From Lactobacillus huangpiensis (GTDB taxonomy: Bacteria > Bacillota > Bacilli > Lactobacillales > Lactobacillaceae), in NCBI RefSeq assembly GCF_019972815.1, contig NZ_BPPA01000014.1, positions 18,785-82,784 of the forward strand: 64,000 nt of DNA, read 5' to 3'. Positions 47,409-56,761 of the stretch are shown piece after piece. The notes under the pieces were generated by a model. That model was given only the letters and a program-made list of their open reading frames with translations. It did not search any database and had not been told where the DNA came from. A program made the translations under genes and the position numbers. Numbering within the stretch: the stretch's first letter is position 1; each line of letters begins with the position of its first letter.

Positions 47409-48932
47409 TTACTTATCTTTATCAATCACATATTTTTGCCAGTAGCGCCAAACACTTTCGCTTGAAAAACGCTTAGCATTTTCATATGCACCATCGTTCA
47501 GTTTCCTGCGTATTTTAGGACTGGCAAAAAATTCAGTAATTTTGGCAGCTAAATCATCTATATGGCCATTTGGTACGATAAAGCCACTCTGGCCGTCAGC
47601 GATTAAATCCTCTACTCCATAATTAATATTATATGAAGCTACTGGAACCCCGTGAGATTGAGCTTCAGGTACAGAAAGGTTAAAGCCCTCATACCGGGAA
47701 GTAACAACAGCAAGCTGCGCATCATCATAAATATAATTCATATCTTTCGCATAACCCATAAAATTGACTACATCTTCCAAACCCAGGTCCTGCACTAATT
47801 TTTTTAACTTTTTTTCTTCCTTGAAATTATCAGCGCCATTTCCGTAACCATAAATGTCTAAAGTCAACGAGTCGTTATTTTGATAAGCCTGATTGAAAGC
47901 TTTGATGGCATCATCAATCCGTTTTTCATAAAATATTCTAGCCACTACTATTATTTTACCTTTTGTACGCTCACTCATTGGTATATGTTCAGCATGTAGC
48001 TGCTCATCTGGCACTATTCCAACAGGAATAGCAACGATTGGTACTTGCGTCCTCAGCCTTTTACGCATGTCATCAGCTTGTTGTTTTGTAGGAGTAATTA
48101 CTAAATCGGTTTTACTAAGTAGCTCATTATTAGAAATTGAGTTGTAGGTAAGAGGTGAAGTAGGATCCCAGTAATCTCTAAAATGAATACTGTGAAAATG
48201 CTCAATTTTTCTGGCAGGCGTCTTCATATTAATCATTGGTACATTAGTAATATTGCTACGGTCCGAAATAAATGTTGATCTTTCATCCCCATCTTGTTCG
48301 TTCAATTCATCAAGCATAATGGTAAAGGCTTGACCATTATTCATTAGTGAGTGGACATTGCCATTAGTGTCTGTCATTTGAATGTTAGTAGCTGGATAGA
48401 CATTTGGTTTTCTTTCATATGAGATTTCATAGTAAATGGTATTATTTGGACGAAAGAACAATTCATAAATCAAATGACCGTCAACTGTATCATAAATTTG
48501 GGTCATACTCTTAAATCCGCGTGTATCGTAAAATTCCTGCTTAATACAGTGGACATCAGCATTAAAATATTTTATTGTATCAATGCTGCCATTAGGCAAC
48601 ATATTAACGGTCATTGTTTTACGTTGACCTTCATAGACTTCATAACCATTGTCAATTTGTTTCACATTATTATCACTCGGAATCGGCAACTCTTTTATAG
48701 TTACAATACGACTAGTAAATTTTACTGTGCCGGCAAAAAAGTCGAACTTATTGACATAATCATCATCTGTCATGTTATACAAAGGTAAATTACGATGAGC
48801 AAACCGGTTATATTCTGATGTCACTATTTTTGCCTTAACGTGATTGCGTTTGAAGAGCATTAATCTTTTGACTTCTGCGTGCTCTATTCCCGAACTATTC
48901 GCATCTAATCTATTATCTAAAAAGTAATACAT
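47409..48932 (-). CDS. GT4-family glycosyltransferase (TagE/GtfA-like)
   Basis: 507 residues. The first half (about 1-240) is the DUF1975-type N-terminal domain of TagE/TarM/GtfA enzymes. The GT-B nucleotide-sugar domain has VVARIFYEKRIDDAIKAF and the GT4 retaining EX7E motif EGFNLSVPE, then DGQSGFIVPNG. TagE-type enzymes put glucose on poly(glycerol phosphate), while GtfA glycosylates Ser-rich adhesins together with GtfB. No gtfB or accessory Sec gene is adjacent, so wall polymer glycosylation is likelier. It stands alone. Confidence 0.85.
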   Translation of the reverse strand: MYYFLDNRLDANSSGIEHAEVKRLMLFKRNHVKAKIVTSEYNRFAHRNLPLYNMTDDDYVNKFDFFAGTVKFTSRIVTIKELPIPSDNNVKQIDNGYEVYEGQRKTMTVNMLPNGSIDTIKYFNADVHCIKQEFYDTRGFKSMTQIYDTVDGHLIYELFFRPNNTIYYEISYERKPNVYPATNIQMTDTNGNVHSLMNNGQAFTIMLDELNEQDGDERSTFISDRSNITNVPMINMKTPARKIEHFHSIHFRDYWDPTSPLTYNSISNNELLSKTDLVITPTKQQADDMRKRLRTQVPIVAIPVGIVPDEQLHAEHIPMSERTKGKIIVVARIFYEKRIDDAIKAFNQAYQNNDSLTLDIYGYGNGADNFKEEKKLKKLVQDLGLEDVVNFMGYAKDMNYIYDDAQLAVVTSRYEGFNLSVPEAQSHGVPVASYNINYGVEDLIADGQSGFIVPNGHIDDLAAKITEFFASPKIRRKLNDGAYENAKRFSSESVWRYWQKYVIDKDK

Positions 48933-49018
48933 AAATTATCCTTTATTCCTATATTCAAACTATCATAGTCAATTTTAGCATAGATTTTTTAAATATAAAT
49001 AATGGATTTAAATGCAAA

Positions 49019-49053
49019 AAAGTATTAACCGATCAATATTCGGCTAATACTTT
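49019..49053 (-). terminator. rho-independent terminator
   Basis: AAAGTATTAACCGA / TCGGCTAATACTTT stem (one A-C mismatch) with a 7-nt loop, 21 nt past the stop codon at 49075. Confidence 0.8.
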
Positions 49054-49074
49054 AGTTGAATTATAAATTAATTA

Positions 49075-49785
49075 CTACTGCTTTTTAGTTAATTTTAAAA
49101 TTAAAGGCCAAATAATTGCAGCAATTATCCCTAAGGCTAACCCGGCCCACAAAATCGGAGAAGTAGTTAATGAAATTCCACTGACAACATTGTTCTGTAG
49201 CCATTGAACTAATTGATTTGCTAAAAACTGTAGTGCTCCAAATGATCCTATGGACGCAACTAATAAAATAATTGAAGCCCAATATTTACCAAATAACATC
49301 AACAAAGCAGCTAGAATAAAAACTAATATTGTTGCAAAAAGACAATAATGAAAAATACTAATAGTTTGGTTAACTTTATCCTTGTTTTCATCTAAACCAT
49401 TGTTAATTTTATTTAGCAGCAGATTGCTTACAGCTTTTTGTACTTCATTATTTTCTGGGAAAGACAAATTCTTAGCAGATACTTCTCCATTTTCTTGATA
49501 AGTAACACCGAGATTATATAGACTAACATAAGACATATCATTATGATATTTTTTGGGTAACTGTTCTAAAATTTTGTCTTCAACACCAAAATCCTTAGCC
49601 AATTTTAGAGTACCTTTTAGTCTTGAATCACCAGTATCATTTACGCTTTTTTTAATTACAGTTTGTGCCATGCCACGAACATTTTGCACATTAACAGTTA
49701 TTGGAGATTCCAGTAGCAGAAAGCCAGAAATACAAACTGTCGCAGTAAAAATCAGGCGGAATAAAATACTAGCAAATTTTTTCAT
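49075..49785 (-). CDS. membrane protein of unknown function
   Basis: 236 residues from ATG 49783-49785, 8 nt after GGGAGG; the TTG further upstream lies too early. One N-terminal segment (about 6-23) is followed by an outside domain of about 100 residues (ITVNVQNVRGMAQTVIKKSV and onward) and then three membrane segments at the C-terminus. I do not recognise the family. It lies 37 nt after copY on the same strand, so it could be co-transcribed, but nothing shows a copper role and it has no Cys or CxxC pattern. Confidence 0.7.
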   Translation of the reverse strand: MKKFASILFRLIFTATVCISGFLLLESPITVNVQNVRGMAQTVIKKSVNDTGDSRLKGTLKLAKDFGVEDKILEQLPKKYHNDMSYVSLYNLGVTYQENGEVSAKNLSFPENNEVQKAVSNLLLNKINNGLDENKDKVNQTISIFHYCLFATILVFILAALLMLFGKYWASIILLVASIGSFGALQFLANQLVQWLQNNVVSGISLTTSPILWAGLALGIIAAIIWPLILKLTKKQ

Positions 49786-49821
49786 TAAATTGACCTCCCA
49801 CAATAATATTAACTATTTAAT

Positions 49822-50259
49822 CTAACAGTCATGTTGACCCGAAGCTAAACAGTTACAATTAACCATTTCGGGAGCACTCTCTTTTTTACAAGCAAGTTCT
49901 TTTTCTATTTTAGCAATGTCACCCTGAGCAAGAGGCATATCTTTAAGAATAGCTATCATTACCTGACCTTTATGCATATCACACATATGACTCATCATTT
50001 CTTTTGTGACCTCAATCATCATTTCGATTTGAGTAACAGTAGCAGAATAAACAAAACGGCGACCATCTTTATGAGTTTTTAACAAACCCTTTTTGACCAA
50101 ACGTCCCATTAAAGTTTTGATTGTAGATTCAGACCAATTCTTTTTTGCCTGCAGCTGCTGAATCACTTCTCCAGTGTGAATTTCTCCTAAAGTCCACACT
50201 ATTCTCATAACTTCCCACTCAGCTTCGGAAATATTATGTTCTCTATTTTTTTCTACCAT
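49822..50259 (-). CDS. copY: CopY-family copper-responsive repressor
   Basis: 145 residues from ATG 50257-50259. The N-terminal BlaI/MecI-type winged helix (EAEWEVMRIVWTLGEIHTGE, SESTIKTLMGRLVKKGLL) binds DNA. The C-terminal Cys motif, NCNCLASGQHDC plus ACKK before it, holds Zn or Cu. Cu displaces Zn and releases DNA in known CopY. No cop box is visible before this gene, but two lie before copA, 10 kb away. It follows the HAD gene at 50284 by 24 nt. Confidence 0.93.
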   Translation of the reverse strand: MVEKNREHNISEAEWEVMRIVWTLGEIHTGEVIQQLQAKKNWSESTIKTLMGRLVKKGLLKTHKDGRRFVYSATVTQIEMMIEVTKEMMSHMCDMHKGQVMIAILKDMPLAQGDIAKIEKELACKKESAPEMVNCNCLASGQHDC

Positions 50260-50283
50260 AATAATCAACTCAACTTTATTTTA

Positions 50284-51099
50284 CTACAGAACGAACTTTT
50301 TTATTGCTTTCGCAATTCCATCATGATCATTGTCTTCTGTCACATAATTTGCATAATCTTTTATTTCTTCAATTGCATTACCCATGGCAATTTTCATAAA
50401 GTCAGGATTCGTAAACATGGAAATATCATTGCCTTGATCGCCAATTACCATAATTTGGCTTGGCTTAATTTTTAATCTTTCTGCCAATTGCAAAACAGCA
50501 TTTCCCTTGGAAGCGTCTTTAATATTAATTTCAATGATGCTTGAAAAACTACGAACAATATCATATTTTGCAAAAGCCCACTGAGGAATATTATTCCACA
50601 ATTTATCAACTTCTCGCTCATCATCAAGTACGCTAAGCCCCACTTTATTAAAAGTAAAGTCTTGTGTTATTTCTTCAGCTTTACGTACTTTAAGCACATT
50701 ATTTGTAAAGGTAGCATTCCTCGCCAGATTAACACCTATATTACGATCACAAGTCCAGTAACACTCAGGAGTTTCAAAGTGAAGGTTAACATGTGCCAAT
50801 CTTTGCAGTTTTCGCATATTAGTAAAGTCACGATAATTCATTTCTTCATTCATTAATATGTTTCCTGCCAGATCCTGAATTACAGCACCATTAAAAACAA
50901 TATCATACTGTTTTTTACCCTCCAAACCTAATAGCTTATTAAATTCCTTTACACCAGATAAAGGTCTTCCTGAAGCCAAAACAATTTTAATTCCCTGGCT
51001 ATCTGCCTGCTTAAGAACCCGTTCAGTTTCCGGTAAAATCTGCTTTGTAGTTGTCAGCAAAGTGCCATCTAGATCAACCGCAATCAACTTTATTGCCAA
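50284..51099 (-). CDS. Cof-type HAD-IIB hydrolase
   Basis: 271 residues starting with TTG at 51097-51099, 8 nt after AGGAGG. The longer frame to 51144 has no ribosome site. Motif I is VDLDGTLLTT, motif II ASGRPLSG, and motif IV VIGDQGNDISMF. Paralogue of the 17033, 30550 and 60733 genes. It is probably co-transcribed with copY, and the pair is likely of mixed function. Substrate unknown. Confidence 0.9.
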   Translation of the reverse strand: MAIKLIAVDLDGTLLTTTKQILPETERVLKQADSQGIKIVLASGRPLSGVKEFNKLLGLEGKKQYDIVFNGAVIQDLAGNILMNEEMNYRDFTNMRKLQRLAHVNLHFETPECYWTCDRNIGVNLARNATFTNNVLKVRKAEEITQDFTFNKVGLSVLDDEREVDKLWNNIPQWAFAKYDIVRSFSSIIEINIKDASKGNAVLQLAERLKIKPSQIMVIGDQGNDISMFTNPDFMKIAMGNAIEEIKDYANYVTEDNDHDGIAKAIKKFVL

Positions 51100-51142
51100 A
51101 ATAATATCCTCCTGCACATTTTCACTATTTTCTTTATTATAC

Positions 51143-51170
51143 AAAAAGTCGTAATTACTTACGACTTTTT
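51143..51170 (-). terminator. rho-independent terminator of glmS
   Basis: AAAAAGTCGTA / TACGACTTTTT stem with a 6-nt loop, 56 nt past the glmS stop. A TATAAT box follows leftward at about 51136-51141 and probably serves the HAD gene. Confidence 0.88.
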
Positions 51171-51225
51171 CAAGAATTATTCTGTTTTAAATAAAAATTT
51201 TTGTTAAAAAAGATGATTTAAAATA

Positions 51226-53037
51226 TTACTCTACCGTTACGCTCTTAGCTAAGTTGCGCGGTTTGTCCACATCCAAACCTTTATCTTTTGCTGCAAAATA
51301 AGCAAAAAGCTGTGCTGCCACTACACTAACAAGAGGAGATAAATAATAATTTACTTCTGGCAAAACCAGGTCATCATTTGTTTTAGCTAATGATTTACGA
51401 ACTATTGTGATAACGTTAGCTCCGCGAGCAATCACTTCTTGAATATTGCCACGCATGAGGTCCGCTGTAATCGGATCATTAATCAATGCAATGACAGGTG
51501 TACCCTTTTCAATCAATGAAATTGTCCCGTGCTTTAGTTCTGCTGCCGCAAAACCTTCAGTTTGGATATAAGAAACTTCTTTAAGTTTTAATGCCGCTTC
51601 TAAAGCAACTGGATAATCGATTCCCCTGCCGATATAAAAAGCATTGCGACTTGGTATAATATATTTCTGAGCTAGCTGCTCGATTTTTGCCTGACTGGAA
51701 ATTACCTGTTCAATTCCTTCAGCAGCCAAAGCAAAATTCTCTTTTAAATCAAACGCCGTAGCGTCTTTATTTCCTAATTTCTCGCCCAAAGCTTTAGCTA
51801 CAATAGCTTGAACTGCAACTTGAGCTGTATACGCCTTAGTTGAGGCAACAGCTATTTCGGGCCCTGCTTCAAGCGACATGGCATAATTAGCTTCGCGCGC
51901 CAAAGTAGAGTTAGGAACATTCGTTAAAGTTAAACTAGGTATGTTCCTTTTTATTGCTTGTTGCAGCACAACTCGTGAGTCTGCAGTTTCGCCGGACTGG
52001 GATAGGAAAATAAAGAATGGGTGCTTTGACATCATAGGAAAATGATATCCTGCTTCTGATGCAAATCCAACTTCAGTTGGAATTTTAGTCAACTTTTCAA
52101 AAAGTTGTTTGCCAACTAAACCCGCATGGTAACTTGTACCAGCAGCAAAGATATAAAGTCTGTCTGCCTTTGATAAAGCATTAATAATTTTAGCATCTAC
52201 TTTAGGATCACCATTTTGATCAAGATAATATTGATCTAAGTGGCGTAAAACAGTAGGTTGTTCACAGATTTCTTTAAGCATATAAAACTCATAAGTGCCT
52301 TTAGAAGCAGCACTTTCATCAATATTTAACTCATAGTGCTGATGATCAACCTTTTGACCTGCAATAGTTTCAAGCTGATATCCACTTTTAGTAATATCTC
52401 CGACTTCTCCATCCTGTAAATCGACAAAAGTTTTAGTTTGATCTAATACAGATAGTGCATCGGATGCAATAACATTAAAGTCATTACCAAGTCCAAGCAT
52501 CAAAGGAGATTTATTTTTAGCAATAAAAATATGGTCAGGATTTTGATTATCTACCAATAAAAGGGCATAAGATCCTTTTATTAATTGCAATGCTTGCTTT
52601 AAAGCCGTAAAAGCATCTTCGTTTTTTTCACGAGCAAACTTACTAATTAATTGAACTATCACTTCAGTATCGGTGTCAGACTTAAAAGAAACATCTCCAA
52701 GGTATTGCTTTTTTAATTCCTGGTAGTTTTCAATTACACCATTGTGAACCAAATAAAAGCGCTCAGTTTCATCAAATTGGGGATGAGCATTATTTTCAGT
52801 TGGTTTTCCATGAGTAGCCCAACGAGTATGCCCAATTCCAACTAATCCTTGTTCATCAGGTGTCATTTTATTTTTTAAATCCTGAATACGACCGGCTGTT
52901 TTAGTTAAAAATTCTTTTCCAGCTAAATTATTTAGATAAATTCCAGCCGAATCATAACCACGATATTCAAGCTTAGACAATCCGTTTATAACAATTTCCC
53001 TAGCAGATTTTCCAACAATTCCAACAATTCCACACAT
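51226..53037 (-). CDS. glmS: glutamine-fructose-6-phosphate aminotransferase (isomerizing)
   Basis: Makes glucosamine-6-phosphate from fructose-6-phosphate and glutamine, the first step to UDP-GlcNAc. From ATG 53035-53037 (5 nt after GGAGA) the 603-residue product has the N-terminal nucleophile Cys2 (MCGIVG), the glutaminase segment HTRWATHG, and two SIS domains with SQSGETADS and STKAYTAQ. It ends with KSVTVE. No glmS ribozyme is visible upstream. It is unlinked from glmM by a decayed gene. Confidence 0.97.
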   Translation of the reverse strand: MCGIVGIVGKSAREIVINGLSKLEYRGYDSAGIYLNNLAGKEFLTKTAGRIQDLKNKMTPDEQGLVGIGHTRWATHGKPTENNAHPQFDETERFYLVHNGVIENYQELKKQYLGDVSFKSDTDTEVIVQLISKFAREKNEDAFTALKQALQLIKGSYALLLVDNQNPDHIFIAKNKSPLMLGLGNDFNVIASDALSVLDQTKTFVDLQDGEVGDITKSGYQLETIAGQKVDHQHYELNIDESAASKGTYEFYMLKEICEQPTVLRHLDQYYLDQNGDPKVDAKIINALSKADRLYIFAAGTSYHAGLVGKQLFEKLTKIPTEVGFASEAGYHFPMMSKHPFFIFLSQSGETADSRVVLQQAIKRNIPSLTLTNVPNSTLAREANYAMSLEAGPEIAVASTKAYTAQVAVQAIVAKALGEKLGNKDATAFDLKENFALAAEGIEQVISSQAKIEQLAQKYIIPSRNAFYIGRGIDYPVALEAALKLKEVSYIQTEGFAAAELKHGTISLIEKGTPVIALINDPITADLMRGNIQEVIARGANVITIVRKSLAKTNDDLVLPEVNYYLSPLVSVVAAQLFAYFAAKDKGLDVDKPRNLAKSVTVE

Positions 53038-53186
53038 ATATTTCTCCTTTGGTCTAGTACAATAATATAATTTTGGACTAATTAAATAATTCAACTCACG
53101 TATGGAATATTAGCTTTTTTAAAGCAATTGGTCAAGCTATATTTTTATAATTGGTCTATACTTTAACGTGAAACTACTGTTGCTAA

Positions 53187-53441
53187 CACAAAAAGAGGGC
53201 AAAAATAAATGATGAAAATTTTAAACTGAGAACAGTTAAATACTTTGAACAAGCATGAGTCGTCAGATAAAAAGCAGAACTCTTTTATGAAGTTTTAGAT
53301 TCACCTTCATCAGTGTTAAACTGTGATTTTGTAAAAGTTTCAACTGCTAAATATCTCTTTGGCGAGCATTTAAAACCAACTAATACAGCAGCAGATGTAA
53401 CGCCAGCCAATATAGAAAAAGATGTAAAAAAAATAGAATAA
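53187..53441 (+). pseudogene. decayed gene, C-terminal fragment, family unknown
   Basis: One frame runs rightward with protein-like composition but holds stops at 53256-53258 (TGA) and 53268-53270 (TAA). Before them it reads NDENFKLRTVKYFEQA; after them 56 codons are open to the TAA at 53439, with YEVLDSPSSVLNCDFVKVS, KYLFGEHLKPTNTAADVTP and a Lys/Glu end. There is no usable start for the open part. The terminator comes right after. I cannot name the family. Confidence 0.5.
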
Positions 53442-53474
53442 GACCCCCAAATTTGTTGTAAATTTGGGGGTCTT
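53440..53474. terminator. strong terminator between decayed gene and glmM
   Basis: AAGACCCCCAAATT / AATTTGGGGGTCTT stem with a loop of about 6 nt. Leftward of it comes a run of T (complement of the A8 at 53426-53433), so it ends the glmM operon. Confidence 0.85.
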
Positions 53475-53524
53475 ATTATTGTTTACCTGTTTTTTAGGTC
53501 AAAAACACAGTGGGGCTAATTTAT

Positions 53525-54877
53525 TTATACGCCCATTTCCGCTTCAACTACATCAGTTATTCTCTTAACGTAAGCATCTGTTTCTTCTTGAGTAGGACCT
53601 TCAGCCATTACCCGCAGAAGCGACTGAGTTCCTGAAGGACGAACTAATACTCTTCCCTCATCTCCCATATCACTTTCAACTTCTTTTATTACATTCATAA
53701 TCGGTTCATGATTTTTCCAAGAATTCTTATCTTTAACCGGAACATTTACTAAGCACTGAGGATATTCTTTAAAGTCAGTTAACAATTCTGTTAAAGTTTT
53801 GCCTGTTTTTTTCATTACTAACATTAGATGCAAGCCAGTCAACATCCCGTCACCAGTATTATGATAATCACTCATAATAACATGACCAGACTGCTCCCCA
53901 CCTAAGTTATAGCCATTTGCTCTCATTTCTTCTGAAACATACCTGTCGCCAACTTGAGTACGAACATTTTTAATCCCACGCCTTTGTAGTGCCTTCGTAA
54001 AACCAAGGTTGCTCATTACAGTAGTGACAATGGTGTCCTTTTTTAGTCGACCACCATCTTCCATGTAGCTTCCAAGAATATACATGATATGATCCCCATC
54101 AACTTCATGACCGTTTTCATCGACAGCGATACAACGGTCTGCATCCCCATCAAAGGCTAGACCAAGTTGAGCACCCTGTTTAACCACTTCTTCCTGTAGT
54201 TTTTTAGTATGTGTGGCACCAACATGATCATTAATATTCAAGCCATTGGGATTAATAGCAATAGTAGTGAAATCAACGCCACAATCAGCAAATAACCGGG
54301 AAATCAAGCTGCTGGAAGCACCGTTGGCACCATCAATAACGACTTTGATGCCGCTAAGATCTTCAGGAATTGTATTTTCGATAAATTGTAAATACTTTGC
54401 ACTGCCTTCATGAAAATCAGTGACAGACCCCAAACCTTTAGCAGAAGGTCTAGGCAATTTGTCCTCAGATGCATCAATTAGTTGTTCAATTTCCCCTTCC
54501 ATTTCATCAGATAACTTCAAGCCATCACTACCAAAAAACTTAATACCATTATCTTCGACAGGATTGTGGGAAGCAGAAATTTGTACACCTGCATCAGCTC
54601 CTTGGGCACGCACTAAATATGACAAGCCAGGGGTAGTTATTACTCCGACTTCCAAGACTTCAATTCCAACAGATAAAAGACCTGATATCAAAGCATATTC
54701 CAACATTTGGCCAGAGATTCTTGTATCACGTGAGACTAAAACTTTAGCCTGTTCTTCTTTGGCTTTATTTTTGGTTAAGACATATCCACCGTCACGACCC
54801 AATTTAAATGCCAATTCTGGTGACAGGTCTTGATTAGCCACTCCACGAACTCCATCAGTGCCAAAATATTTTAACAT
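53525..54877 (-). CDS. glmM: phosphoglucosamine mutase
   Basis: Converts glucosamine-6-phosphate to glucosamine-1-phosphate. The 450-residue alpha-D-phosphohexomutase has the catalytic phosphoserine Ser103 in [13 protein letters not shown], the metal loop [11 protein letters not shown], and the sugar loop GGEQSGHVI, then [11 protein letters not shown]. It is the last gene of cdaA-cdaR-glmM, a fixed Firmicutes cluster in which GlmM can bind and inhibit CdaA. Confidence 0.97.
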   Translation of the reverse strand: MLKYFGTDGVRGVANQDLSPELAFKLGRDGGYVLTKNKAKEEQAKVLVSRDTRISGQMLEYALISGLLSVGIEVLEVGVITTPGLSYLVRAQGADAGVQISASHNPVEDNGIKFFGSDGLKLSDEMEGEIEQLIDASEDKLPRPSAKGLGSVTDFHEGSAKYLQFIENTIPEDLSGIKVVIDGANGASSSLISRLFADCGVDFTTIAINPNGLNINDHVGATHTKKLQEEVVKQGAQLGLAFDGDADRCIAVDENGHEVDGDHIMYILGSYMEDGGRLKKDTIVTTVMSNLGFTKALQRRGIKNVRTQVGDRYVSEEMRANGYNLGGEQSGHVIMSDYHNTGDGMLTGLHLMLVMKKTGKTLTELLTDFKEYPQCLVNVPVKDKNSWKNHEPIMNVIKEVESDMGDEGRVLVRPSGTQSLLRVMAEGPTQEETDAYVKRITDVVEAEMGV

Positions 54878-54897
54878 TAGTAAACAACCTCTCTATC

Positions 54898-55875
54898 TTA
54901 ATTATTTTTTCCTTTTGAATCGTTTGCATTATCTACTTTTACTTCTACAGCAATTTGCGTTGGATTAGACTTAACAATACCATCAGGTAAATCAAGAGTA
55001 ATAGTCTTAGTTGTAGTAGAAGTAACCGAACCTATATCAACAGGAACCACTAGATTTTTAATTTTTGCTAAATCTTTTTCATTACCATATAACGTAACAT
55101 ACTTATTTTTTACAGTAAGCGAATACACTTTATCTGTTTTTTCATGTTCAGGCTTCAGCTTTATTTTAACTGCTTTTTTAGAAGTGGTAATGGGAATTGT
55201 CACTTTGGCTGTAGCTGGATCAATCACAACGTTAAGTTGTCTGCCCTTACGATCTTCAGCTATTAAACTTACTTGACGTTCATAAGTGTGATCGATTCCA
55301 TTAGGTAGAACAACTTTGGCAATTATTTGATCAATCTGATCAACCTCGGAACGAGCTCCAGTAACCTCTACTTGTTGTGGGTATACACTGGAGTGTCCCA
55401 ACTGATAACCCTGTCCAACTGCACTCTTATTATACTCTATTTGTATGGGCATAGTGGTGGACTTTCGCCGTTGAATATTAACTTCAACGCTACGTGGATT
55501 AACAGAATAGGAAATCTGCTTATTAATACCGTTTACATGTACTCTAACATTGTGTTGACCAATGCTTTTTTTCGTTAGATCGATATATGCCCTGAAATTT
55601 TGGGTATTGATAGTTGATGTAACCAATGCAGTGGATCCTTCAAGGGTAACGCTTACTTTTTCAGGATAACCCACAACATAAAATTTGTCTGTATCTACAG
55701 AAACTTGTAAGGGAACTTTAATAGTTTGAGTTTTATTTGCAGTCTGCTTGGTTTTATCAGTCTGTCCCTGAGACAAAAATCCTTCCTGGGTAGAATTAAC
55801 ATAAATTACCAGTAAAACAGCAATTAAAAGGGAAACTAACCGGATAAACCATGATTTTTTCCAAAACTCTTTCAT
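54898..55875 (-). CDS. cdaR: CdaA regulatory protein CdaR (YbbR-domain)
   Basis: 325 residues from ATG 55873-55875, which overlaps the cdaA stop (ATGA). One membrane anchor (about 9-25) is followed by about four YbbR repeats outside the cell and a basic/Asn-rich end. It regulates the membrane diadenylate cyclase CdaA. Longer frames to 55896 lack a better ribosome site. Confidence 0.94.
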   Translation of the reverse strand: MKEFWKKSWFIRLVSLLIAVLLVIYVNSTQEGFLSQGQTDKTKQTANKTQTIKVPLQVSVDTDKFYVVGYPEKVSVTLEGSTALVTSTINTQNFRAYIDLTKKSIGQHNVRVHVNGINKQISYSVNPRSVEVNIQRRKSTTMPIQIEYNKSAVGQGYQLGHSSVYPQQVEVTGARSEVDQIDQIIAKVVLPNGIDHTYERQVSLIAEDRKGRQLNVVIDPATAKVTIPITTSKKAVKIKLKPEHEKTDKVYSLTVKNKYVTLYGNEKDLAKIKNLVVPVDIGSVTSTTTKTITLDLPDGIVKSNPTQIAVEVKVDNANDSKGKNN

Positions 55876-56717
55876 CGATCGGCACCCCATTTCCATATCT
55901 TACGTATAATTTTTTGATACCATTTGTCGTTATCACTTTTCTTGGGAACCAGTTCTGCATTAAGGTACTTTAAGTATTCATCTCGTGTCATGTCAACTAA
56001 AAAGCGACCATTACGTGTGATCGTTACCCCACCTGTTTCTTCTGAAACGACAATGGTAATTGCATCAGTCACTTCTGAAATACCAACAGCTGCGCGATGA
56101 CGGGTTCCTAGTCTCTTAGGAATCATACTATTATCGGACAAAGGTAAATAAGCTGCCGCCACTGCAATTTGGTGATCTTTATTAATAATAACTGCACCAT
56201 CATGTAAGGGAGTATTAGGAATAAAAATATTAATCAGCAGTTCTCCGGTAACATCGGCGTTAAGCTTAATCCCAGTTTCAATATAGTCTTCCAAGCCGGT
56301 TTCTTGTTGAATAGTAATTAACGCACCTATTCTTCTTTTCGACATATATTGAATAGCTTTATCAAGTTCATTAATAAATTGAATTGATTCAGTACGGGCA
56401 CTTTCTTCTCGACCACCAAAAATTGGCAAGCGACCTAAATGTTCGAGACCTCGTCTAATTTCTGGCTGAAAAATTACTATTATCCCAACAACTGACCATG
56501 AAACTATTTGATCAATAAGCCAGATCGTTGTGTGTAACTGAAAAATGCCAGCAAGGATACGAACAATAAAAATCAAGACAATTCCTTTGGCTAACTGAAC
56601 AGCCTTGGTTCCTCTGATCAAAATAACCAGGTGGTAAACCACAAACCAAATAATCAGAACATCAAGAATTATTGAAAAGTTTCCCCATGTAAAAATGTGT
56701 GCTCCATTAGTCTGCAT
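55872..56717 (-). CDS. cdaA: diadenylate cyclase CdaA (DacA)
   Basis: Makes c-di-AMP from two ATP, a signal for potassium and cell-wall balance. 281 residues with three membrane helices (about 15-90) and a DAC domain (about 105-250) with both catalytic motifs: DGA at 173-175 (PLHDGAVII) and RHR at 206-208 (GTRHRAAVG). It leads the operon cdaA-cdaR-glmM. Confidence 0.97.
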   Translation of the reverse strand: MQTNGAHIFTWGNFSIILDVLIIWFVVYHLVILIRGTKAVQLAKGIVLIFIVRILAGIFQLHTTIWLIDQIVSWSVVGIIVIFQPEIRRGLEHLGRLPIFGGREESARTESIQFINELDKAIQYMSKRRIGALITIQQETGLEDYIETGIKLNADVTGELLINIFIPNTPLHDGAVIINKDHQIAVAAAYLPLSDNSMIPKRLGTRHRAAVGISEVTDAITIVVSEETGGVTITRNGRFLVDMTRDEYLKYLNAELVPKKSDNDKWYQKIIRKIWKWGADR

Positions 56718-56761
56718 AAATACTCCCTTCTATCATAGACAAACTTAATAATTTTTTCGGG

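Noticed and set aside
54420..54833. A 137-codon antisense frame inside glmM
   Set aside because: It is a shadow of glmM on the opposite strand, with no ribosome site and no protein-like pattern.
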